Translations under genes and position numbers: made by a program
The notes under the pieces: generated by a model
Seen by the model: only the letters and a program-made list of their open reading frames with translations
Databases searched by the model: none
What the model was told of the DNA's origin: nothing
DNA from: Dipetalonema caudispina
Lineage: Eukaryota; Nematoda; Chromadorea; Rhabditida; Onchocercidae
NCBI GenBank assembly: GCA_013365325.1
Contig: JABVXV010000737.1
Coordinates: 1 to 11,397 of the forward strand
Direction: 5' to 3'
Length of the DNA stretch: 11,397 nucleotides
Part shown: positions 1 through 10,400 of the stretch, piece by piece
How positions within the stretch are numbered: position 1 is the first letter of the stretch
How the letters are laid out: each line of letters opens with the position of its first letter

Positions 1-122
<122 letters not shown>

Positions 123-260
123 TTATCGTTACTACTACTATTACTAATATGATTACTACTATTATTATCATTTTCATTATTGCTATCATAATTATTACCA
201 TTGTATCATTATCGTCATCATTATTTTCATTAACATTGATATCATCAATATCATTACTAT
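123..260. repeat. Decayed ATT/ATC/ACT trinucleotide tract
   Basis: The microsatellite continues as imperfect ATT, ATC and ACT triplets to about 260. An ORF from 149 to 487 begins inside it, and its Ile/Ser/Thr-rich first half is a by-product of the repeat, so no gene is called. Confidence 0.8.
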
Positions 261-1737
261 TAATTTTAATTGATGAAACGAAAGCAATTCACTCCTCCAT
301 AAATGCATTTTTTTTAAGAGAAGAAAATAAAAATTTATTCGTAATTGACCAATACCTATTTAATGATGATTTTTCGACAATTTCATTTTATATTTCATCT
401 CTTGAATTTCATGCCCTCACGCCAATTTCTTATTTTGAAATTATGCATTTTGTTCGATTCAGTTATGCTAAAAGAAATACTCGATGATAGTTTTTAGACT
501 TTCTTTCGATTCCTGTTTTTCTAAAAAGGGATGAACTTTTTCTATTTTTTCAAAATCAAATTGATCATGTTTTAAAATATGGTATTTTCTTTGATATTCA
601 CAGAAATAAAAGATTAAAAGAAGTCTTTTCCTCATATTTTATTCAAAATTAAGATTAAAATTTTTACATTACATTTTGTTCGAACTTATTATTAATCACT
701 TCTGCTAATTATGATTCCAAAATACAGTAGTATCATTATAATTTTCCATTCCTTAATTGAAATATCTCCAAAACCTTCCACGAATATTTTTATTTGAATT
801 TTTACGCTTATATCTTCTTTTTCCGTATGGTAAAGAATTTTTCGCAGCAATAGAAAATCTGATACTAACAAAAAGCGAAAATGGGTTAAAGATCTCAATA
901 AGTAATATATTGTTTGACTTACTTCTCAAAAATGTGAATTAAATTTCCAATTTTTGTGGATAAAACTCAAAGTTTTTGAAGAACAATTCGCCATTCCTAA
1001 TTGCCATTCAATTTCTGGTTATTTTCACTGTTACAAGAGCATAAAAATATATTTGTATTCAAGTATTAAATTTTCAGATTTTCATTTTCCCGAAATTTTC
1101 CTTATCTGCTGTATTCATCGCTATAATTTTCTTCGCTAAATACTCATTAACAAGATCTAATTCAAAATTATAAATTCCCTAACTTTATTTCTCTTCATTT
1201 TTTTTCTTCTTTTAATGTGAACTGAAATCCAAGGATTTCAGGAAAATCCAAATTTAATTATATATGAAAGTGAATATTTGCATAGATATTTCAATTTTTT
1301 GACCGGAATTATTTCGAAATTATTTGAAATGAATTATTATCATTTACTTTCTCTTAATTGACTTAAATGAATGTCCAATTAATTTAGACCTATTATAATT
1401 CCACTGCAAAGTATTTCTGATAATTTCAGATAAATACAATTTTCTTCTTTTTTTGTCTAATCGTCTGTTATATTTGTTAGCCAACTGATAGGTTTGATGA
1501 TAAGATTCAAGCCAACATATATTCAATATTTTAGTTTGAATTTATTCCATTTAATGATTTCTATAAAAGTGAAACATTAAAATTACTTATCTGTAGTTAA
1601 GCTCATTATTATGAAATGTATTAGTCTTACATGGGAAATTCTTTCGTCAATTTTCATTTTATCCATTTTGATAAAATTTTTTATTTGAAGCAGTGAGTTA
1701 CAATTGAAATGATTTTTACCGTTTTTATTATAATTTT
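261..1737. other. AT-rich intergenic stretch, no gene recognised
   Basis: Open frames of 60-70 codons occur on both strands (for example 692-898 minus, 954-1139 plus, 1344-1526 minus). None has a recognisable motif or splice-linked continuation. The one clear structure is a perfect inverted repeat at 1223-1240, TGAAATCC-AA-GGATTTCA. Confidence 0.6.
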
Positions 1738-1936
1738 TAATGATGATGGTGATAGTAATGGTAATATTTATGATGATAATGGTAACAATGATAATGATAC
1801 CTATGCTGATAATGATGACGGCAATGTCCCTTGTGATAATGATGATGACGATGATGTTACTACTAGTGCTGAAGATGGTGATGTTTGTGACGATGATAAT
1901 GATGATAATAAAGGTGACGACAATGATAATTGTTAT
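1738..1936. repeat. Degenerate GAT/AAT/GGT trinucleotide tract
   Basis: About 200 nt read as triplets GAT, AAT, GGT and GAC with almost every third base a pyrimidine, ending in TAG at 1937-1939. It opens an Asp/Asn-rich frame (1709-1939, 76 codons) and an Ile/Val/Thr-rich frame on the other strand. The most economical reading is a decayed microsatellite, related in inverse orientation to the left-edge ATT repeat. No domain is visible and there is no sign of a gene around it. Confidence 0.75.
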
Positions 1937-1939
1937 TAG

Positions 1940-3063
1940 CAAATATTGTCGTCAGCATATATCTAATTACTGCATCACCAATTATCATTTTAGTCACAAT
2001 GAATATCAATTACTAACATCAAAAAAAGAAAAATTCTTCAAGCATTATGAATAATTAAAATCTTTCTGTACTTTAATTCATCCTTTCCTTTTCAATTTCT
2101 GTTTTGATTATAAAACCGTTGAAGTTCTGCAATTGATTTATCGTATACATTGAATGATAATATTTAATTTCGAATGTTAGAGTTTTTAAAGTTTACAAGT
2201 TCAGAAATACTAAATCAATCATTTATATCCTTTGGAAAGAAATAAATGTATAATTCATAAAAGAAAGCATTTTTTGTAAATGAAGCCAAGAAATAATTAC
2301 ACTGAAGTAATGGAATTTGATGTGATATTTCTTCATGATGTACTTTAGTACAACATATCAGATATTTTTGAATTTCAACGATATAATTGATATTTTAAAA
2401 TTTCATTAAATGAAAAATCAAGAATGAATATGATAATATTACTTTTTATTGTAATAATATAAACTGTTTTACTGCAATAATTTTGTTGGGAAGAAAAAGA
2501 TGATGATTACAATAGAAAGTAAATTTTCTGATTTTTTTTTTTTAGTTTACGAATATCTCTTGAACTCTTTGCTTTTTCGACTTGCCCTAATTACCCCTTT
2601 TCTCCAATTTTCCTACGCTTTGCTCTGTCATTACTTAATGATTAATTGATTATTCAATGATTAATTGGCTATTTATTTTACCTCAATGTCAAATTGAATT
2701 TAGCAATTTATATGGAAATAACAAAAATTTAAATAACTTTATTTTGTCTATATGTGTGAATAATTTTTCACACGCCAAAAATTTTTCAATATGCACTGAA
2801 ATAGATTATTGGAAATAAAAGAAAGCAATCATTAATCGTTGAATTAATGACAAATAAAAGTAAATGGTAAATAAATCAATGGTAATGAGAAAAATAAATT
2901 ATTCGAAAAATTTTGAATATATTTTAAAGCAATAACTATTTTAATCTCAAGAATAGAGATTAATTAATAATTTACTCCGTAATTTAACGTATCAATAATT
3001 CATTAAAATTAGCTTTTTTTTTTTTGTTCTTCTACCTATAAAAAGGTTTAAAATCAACGATCC
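1940..3063. other. AT-rich intergenic stretch with short palindromes
   Basis: No open frame of interest. Short structures seen are TGTACT-TT-AGTACA at 2339-2352, a 12-nt direct repeat AATGATTAATTG at 2637 and 2656, and a perfect 7-bp hairpin GTGTGAA/TTCACAC at 2754-2773. None has an evident function. Confidence 0.5.
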
Positions 3064-3172
3064 ATTTTAACATGATAATAATAGGATGAAATTATAATAA
3101 TATAAAACAAAACTTTAACAAAATAATAATAAATATAATAACAATAATAATGAAACAATGATAACAGGCAGC
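3064..3172. repeat. Imperfect AAT/AAC-rich tract
   Basis: Runs of AATAATAAT, ATAATAACAATAATAATG and similar triplets make a low-complexity patch. It is one of several decayed AAT-type repeats in this window. Confidence 0.55.
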
Positions 3173-4383
3173 AATTTAATTGTAATCATCATATCAAGTC
3201 CTTCTACATTAATGTAATTCGTTAATTTGTTTTGTTTTCAACTCTATATTTCTTTTAACAATAATTCAGTAAAATTACAGTAATTCAATTGTAATAATTA
3301 AAAAAAATGGAGCATAACATTGCTTTATTCGATTTTCATATTCAATTTTAATTTCATAATGAAGCAATTAATACTTTGAATTCTCACACCATAATATCTC
3401 AATTTGTTAATTATTCTAATCTGAAATTTTCGTTTAATTTCCAAATAATTCATGTCAATATCTACTCATATCAACTATTATAACAATTAAGGAATCATTT
3501 TTAATGTGAATAAAAATTAATGTCAATCTGCATATTTTCAAAACCATACCTTTCGATGATATTTGAATATATTTTAGACTGAGACTTTAACATTTTAATT
3601 ATATCTCTATCTGTCCACATAGTATCTTAGCTACAGAGCATATTCATACTTTTGAATTTTAATTAATTAAATTTCTCTTTTTTCTTGAAGACATCAACTA
3701 ATTCATTGATACAGTGGTGGAATTTTTAAGATAGTTAATTTAAAAGATCAATTTTGCTGAACTATACATTTCATGTAAAAATATTAGATTGTAATAAAAA
3801 ATCGCAGTAGAAAAAAAAATTTGTCACAATAGAATTGCAATTGATTAGTATGATATGATATTTGTAAAAATGATTATTGTACTGCTATTACTACTACTAT
3901 TACTACTGATTTGTATGCTGTGTTGGTGACCTTCTTGTTGTCAAAGGTCGATAAACTCATTTGATATAGTATTTGTCGTCTGATTTGCGAACCACACATA
4001 TCAATTCAACTTTAGCATCGTTTGCATCCTATTTACATTTATTGTCATTCTAATTATGTTATTTTATTTTATTACAATACTGAATATTTGCTCAAAATTT
4101 CAAAATTGAATTTAATTTAAATTTTTGCAAAATAACATTTTTGTTAATGCATGCATCATTTTAATCATTACTGATACATCTTGTAATGGGATATCCGTTT
4201 ATCATCCTCTTATCATTTTAATCATTATTATTCCCTATTTTTAATATATGGTAATAAAATAGTGCTTATTATTCTTTCGTCGTTAGAATTAATGCATAAT
4301 TAATTGTTTATATATGAAATAATGATAAATACGCTGATGATAATTGAAATATAATTAATTTGTCAATTTAAATTGCAAATTTA
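3173..4383. other. Presumed upstream/promoter region of the EF-hand gene
   Basis: No coding region was recognised. A short (ACT)n patch lies at about 3884-3906. A less AT-rich segment around 3915-4030 contains TGACCT at 3927 and AGGTCG at 3945 in everted arrangement. TATATAT at 4309-4315 lies about 70 nt before the ATG and is the only TATA-like element nearby; in such AT-rich DNA it carries little weight. Confidence 0.4.
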
Positions 4384-4465
4384 ATGAAAGAATTTTGCAG
4401 CAAAATGATATATTTAATCTTTCATTTCTTGCTAGTGTTAAGCACAACTCATGCAATACCTCAAG
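4384..4465 (+). CDS. Exon 1: signal peptide
   Basis: This exon encodes residues 1-27 plus the first base of codon 28. The frame is bounded upstream by TAA at 4369. The n-region holds K2 and K7, the h-region is YLIFHFLLVL, and STTHA before I25 is a good cleavage site. A second in-frame ATG at 4405 (M8) also yields a workable signal peptide and follows an acceptor-like TTTTGCAG ending at 4400, so the true start may be 4405 (556 aa). The donor used here is CAAG|GTAAT. A second GT at 4484 in the same phase would add six residues. Confidence 0.75.
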
Positions 4466-7400
4466 GTAATCGAAATGGATTGGGTAATAATTTTGTCCTT
4501 ATATTTTGTTGTTTGAAAATTTAATAATCACATTATCAATTCTTGTTAATTTGAATAATTCTCATTTCTAATGAGTAAATTTTTTAGTTTGAAAAAAGTT
4601 TGTTTGCTTTTGGATATGACATGAGTAGTCATGAAGGTTTTATAAAGGCAATCGATCCCTATTCATATGAGTAATTTTAGAAAATGAACCACTGCACAAT
4701 AAAACAAATTTCTTGAAAATAAATGTTGAAATATATAAATTATAGGATAAGCAATTTAAACAAAAATTTTTTAAATCAGTTTATAATTGTTGCTAAAAAA
4801 TTAATTATGGAAATTACCAATCAATTGCTAATATTTTTAGGGTTAAAACTAAAATTAAAATATGAGAAGATGGTTAAATTTTAAATATATTTTAAATTAA
4901 TAATTGCAAGGGTCATTCAGGTAGTACAGCAGCAGCAATACCTTCATCACAACAACAATTACCATCAAATTTTCGTCCAGCAAAACAGATCAATGACGAT
5001 AAATCAACGCAATCAGGTCATCTCTTCACTGTCCCTTCCTTATTAACATATTTTAATGAAAAAATATTTCCGTACAAATGATTCCGTTTTTTTTTCATCG
5101 AATAATTATTTTAAAATCTATTTCGATTTAAAAATTTTGATCAGTCCAATTACAAAGTAAAATAACTCATTAATGAATGGGAAATTCTAAAATATGTTTT
5201 GCACTGAGAATCTTTTTTTAAGATTATAAATGGTGTAATTTGTATATTTTACCTTTAAAAATTAAAATTTACGAAAGAACTCCAAAATTTCATTATCGGA
5301 AGGTAGCAATCGAAACTTGAACTTTATTTTTAAGAATTAAATTTATAAAATCATACTTGAATTTCATTGTTGGAAAAAATTTTAGAACAGTTTCTATACT
5401 TTATCCTTGAAAATTAAAATCACAAAACAGTTCCTGAATTTCGTAATCGAAAATCAAAATGAAGATGTAACTCATAAACTTTATCACACTCAAGCTTTGT
5501 CTTCAGGAATTAAAATTCCACGATATACCAATTGTTTGGTTAAATTTCTTGTGAACAATGCAAATTGAAACAATTATTTTTAATTTTTACATACCTCACT
5601 ATCCTTTTCATTCCTGTTTACGTTTTATTAGCATTGAAAGTATTCAAAATTTTTGGAAATTCAATACTCCGAAAAGCAAAAACGTTTAATAATTTAATAA
5701 ATTCTGAAAATTTCAGATAAATTTTTTGAAAATTTCTAATTTTAGTAGGTGGAAAAATATCATCTGCAGCTCATGCAGCAATGATAGCTCGTATGGATGC
5801 ATTACGACGTCTTCAACAAGGTATATTTATTGTTGACATTTGATAAAGTTTTTAAATCAAAAAATTTTACATACAACATATCATCTCTATATTCTTTTTT
5901 CCACTCTTCATTTCATTCAACATATCAAACGTAAAAAAAAAAAAATTTAAATTAAGGAAGAGTATCGGTGTAATTAAAATATTTTACACATTGGTTGATC
6001 CCAATCGATCATGCAAATATTTGTTATCATTCGTTTAAGAAATTGAAATAGTTAATATATGCATGCTAATATAGGAAATTTTGCATTAAAATTTTTAAAT
6101 TATCTATCTGAAACTTCTTTTACAACCAATTTAAATTACTTTATCTTTCGGTTTTCTCACTGCCCTGTTTTTTCTCAAAGAATTAAGAAAATAAAAATAA
6201 AAAAAAAAGAATATAGGACAAAAAAAATGGAATTTGTACAACATTTATTACTTAACCCTTTGTTTTTTCTTCCTTTAATTTTCATCTTTGTAATCTTTTT
6301 ATGAATTGTTAAGATTTTCAACTGAAAATTTGATATCACTCAACAAAAGAATTTAAATAATGTTATGTAACAAAAAAAAAAAAAAAAAACTGCCCCTTTT
6401 TTTATTCGTATTGAAAAAAAAGTATGGGGAAATTTTGTAAGAACAGAAAGTATCGGAATGTGAAGAATGGACGTCGTAATCGGATCAAATTAGATGAAAA
6501 TTTCGAAATGTTGTGAATTTTTCGAATGAGATAGGAGGAGGAAATGAGTAAAGAAATGAAAATTTCAAAATGATATGAATTTTTTTAAACAAAACGAAGA
6601 AAAAAGAGAGTAAAAAAATAAAATTTTTAATTTTTATGAATAATTTATAAAAAAAATTGAAATTAAATGTTATCTGCTAAATGTTTTGCGTGAAAATTTC
6701 AATCCTTTTTTATACTGATTACTTATAAATAATATATTGAATTTTTATACATTTTTCATTGCATATTTCACTTCAATCTTTAAGTAATAATTTGAAATAT
6801 TAACTTAATACATAAATCTTCAACTGATTTTCATCAAAATTCCTCACTTATTTCAAAGAATATTAATTAAGAACATTGAATTCAAAGTTAATCTTTAACA
6901 TTTTCAATTATAGTATCATTGCAATAAATTATAATTTATAGCACCAATTTCAAATCAGTTTGCCTCAACGGAATCATCACAAACCAGTCCTCCTATTAGT
7001 GATACGCCACAACATGATCTTTCTAATATCGGACAATTGCCACCGGTGGATAAAAGTGTTGATTTGGATGGTGATGGTGCGTTAAGTCTTGCTGAAGTAC
7101 AATATGCTGCATTTGTGCATCATGGATTATCCAGTAATGTGATTGAAAGTCTTTTCAACGAGGTATAAAATTCGAAATGATGACAAAAAATATTGATACA
7201 ATCATTAGTTAATATCAATCAAGTTTATTCTTCAAAATTTATTTGTTGACAAATTTAATTTAAGAAAACAAATTTTAAGTGAAAATTTAAAGCAAAATAT
7301 TTTTATTACAATAAGTTAGCCTAAATATAATATTTAATCTTTAATTATATACGTCCATTTTTTACATACCTTTTTATTTCTGTTTTTTTTTCTTTCTTTT

Positions 7401-10400
7401 TCCATTCTAAAAAATTCAAAATTATTTTTTAATTAATTTATATCAAAATTTGTTGCTTTCTTTAAGGTTGACAAAAACGGTGATGGTTATTTGACATCGA
7501 TAGAATTCAATGATATACGACCATTGGTACTTACAAAAGCTGAAAATGCTGCACAACGTTATTTGCAAGTAATTTTATGTACAATTATTTCATTTTCTTT
7601 CTTAATTTTCTAAATACATTCAAAAAATTGCTCAATTTTTTTTCATCTTTAAATAAAATGATATTAAAAAAAATTTTTCACTAAAAAATATATATGTTTC
7701 TTTGCAGGAATATTTTTTTCAATTATTTTATTTTAACGTTAATTACAAATAAATTATTAATTAGAATTATAGGTGATAAGAAAATATTGTTTTTTTAAAC
7801 TGATATTAGAAATTAATTCAATGATATTATGCTTTAAATTAATTTTATTTATTAAAATATTTCCTTTTTTTTTCAGACAGTTGATAAAGATCGCAATGGT
7901 TTATTGTCATTGAAAGAAGCGCAAGAGTATATCTTAAAAGAATATGGAATCGGAAATCATGACGTAGAACGTGTCTGGCGTTTAGTGATGCCGAATTTAA
8001 ATGATGAAATGGATGCTACAATGTTTAGCAAATTACGACGACGTATTCGAGCAATGGCAATTCGACTTGCTAAGCTAATTATGAAGGTTTTTCTTTTTTT
8101 TTTTTGTTTGCTAGGCTAATTAGTTCCTTTTTCCTTTTTTTTAAAATGAGTATAGCATGAATTTTCTAATTTCACTCTTTTTTAGTTTTATTGTGAAAAA
8201 TTTCGTTTAATCTTTCAAAAATATTGCAAAAAAAACCCTCTTTTTTTTGTTTTACCAAATTTTTTGAAATTAAATGAAATGAAATTTTTTTTATCATTTA
8301 GTTTTTATGTAAGATAGCAAAGTTAAGTGTTAAATTTGCTTGATATATATATATATATATATTGTAATTGATTATTAAAAATATAAAAGAAATAAGGTTA
8401 ATCGTTAAATTCGAAAAATAAATTTTTTTCATAACAAATAATGATGATTAAATTAGAAGTATTGCAATTACCTCTTTCTGTTGTAATATATGCGATCAAT
8501 TTTAAAATTTATAATTAGAAATTATCCGAATTAATTACTATTATTCTAGAATGCGGATAAAAATGAAGATGGACATATTGATAAGAGAGAAGCACAAAAG
8601 ATAGCATTTGAGCAAGAAGGTATCAGTGCAGGTGACGTAAATGAAATGTTACTGTCTGTTGATGATAATAACGATGGTGAATTAAATGCACCAGAATTTG
8701 CTGATTTTGAACGAATTATTCGTTCACGAGCTATTGATACATCTAAAAAAGCATTAAAGGTATTTAAAAACTTTTAAACGAATCAAAAAAAAAAATTTCA
8801 AAACAGCGAATGAACAATATTAATTCAATAGTAGCATCTAATTATTACATTTATCAATAAAGCATTAAAGATATTTGAAAAATTTAAATAATTTGGTAAA
8901 ATGAAAAAAAAAATGAATGGCATAAATTTAATACTATCATCTAATTGCTACATTTATCATAAAATATTAATGGTGTTGGAAATTTTTGAATAATTCAAAA
9001 AAAGGAAAGTAAGAGATAAATGATATCAAATTAATTTTAATTTAATATTATCATCGATACTTTGCTTTTTATTTTTATTTTTTGATTAGGTAGTTGATCG
9101 TGATGGAAGCGGTACTGTAACAATGGATGAAGCTAAACGTATTGCATTTGATCATTATGGTTTTGATGAAAAAATTCTTAGACCATTTTTTGCTCAAGCA
9201 GATGAAAATGAAGATGGCCAGTTGGATCCAGTTGAATTTGCTGGATTTCGGACGGTTATACGTAGTAAAGCTGTAAAAAATGCCCTAGATGTTATGCAGG
9301 TTATTAAACATTTGTGGCATTATTTTTTCTTTATATTTTCCAAACTTTAGGATTAATACTTAAAAAATTTTAAAAAAAGTTCTAAAAAACAAATTTAATG
9401 ATAGGATCTAACTTTTTGCAAAATCTCTCAATTGCTGTTTTAAAATAATATATGACTATTACAAATTTTTCAAAAAATTAATGACATCTAGCTATTTTAG
9501 GGTAAAATTAAATTTATTAATGGGAAAGACAAATAAAAATGTTTGAGAAGGAGTAAAAATTTATGAATTAAATTGATACCATTTTTTTTAAAAGTGCAAA
9601 AAGATAAATGTTGTGAAAACGTACGTGATGAGTATTAATTAATATCCTTTTCTTCCATCATATTAAATTTTCATTTCTTAATCAATAATTAATTATTGGT
9701 CTTTTTTTAGGAAATTGATAGTGATGGTGACGGTTACATTAACAATTCTGAAGCTGTTGCAATGGCTCGACGACAAGATGATATGGATCCTAAGGAAACA
9801 TTTAATTTATTTGTTATCGCTGATCAAGTAATACTTTGCTTTTAGTAAATAATTCATGTTATTTTCATTTAATTTTATTGCTTTAATTTTAATCGTTAAA
9901 ATTAATTTCTTTTATCCAAAAAAAAAATTTGGCAAAATTCTTTGAATTATTGAATATTTCTTTTTTTTGCAAATAATTATTTGAATCAATAAATTCTTTC
10001 AAATATTTTTTCTTTGAACAATGATTAAGGAACTCTTTGTATGACCATGCTTGCCAAAATATTTCAGGATAAGAGTGGAAAATTAGACAAAGTGGAATTA
10101 GCTGATTTTTTGCGCCTCGTACGACTAAGTGCTATCAAATTTGCTACTGATCATTTTAAAGTATATCTTATATTTTCGATATATTTTTTAAATGTTTTTT
10201 TAAAGCATTGCTAGCAGTGATATAAGTTATAGCAATAAAAAAAATAATAAAATGGTAATTATTGAATTTGATAAATCGCAAAAGTAAAAAAGTGTTGGAT
10301 TAAATTTTGGACACTATTAAACTGAAAAGTGATGAATTAAAATTTCCACCAATTATCAAACAAAAGAGTGCTAAACTGTCAAAATTTTGACAAATTTTAA

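Noticed and set aside
149..487. 112-codon frame, Ile/Ser-rich, possibly membrane-like
   Set aside because: Its first part is decayed ATT/ATC microsatellite, and the rest shows no domain, splice partner or coding-like composition.
1344..1526. 60-codon basic frame on the minus strand
   Set aside because: Lys/Arg/Asn/Tyr-rich composition is typical of random AT-rich frames. No motif or continuation was found.
6059..6304. 81-codon frame in intron 3 with a hydrophobic end
   Set aside because: It lies within an intron, is Phe/Lys/Leu-rich as expected for AT-rich DNA, and shows no recognisable domain.
8087..8119. Extension of exon 6 to the stop after 8116
   Set aside because: The extra residues are translated poly-T intron sequence, and exon 6 ends with a usable donor exactly at 210 nt, like exons 7 and 8.
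8343..8362. (AT)10 as a promoter element
   Set aside because: It is an ordinary dinucleotide microsatellite inside intron 6.
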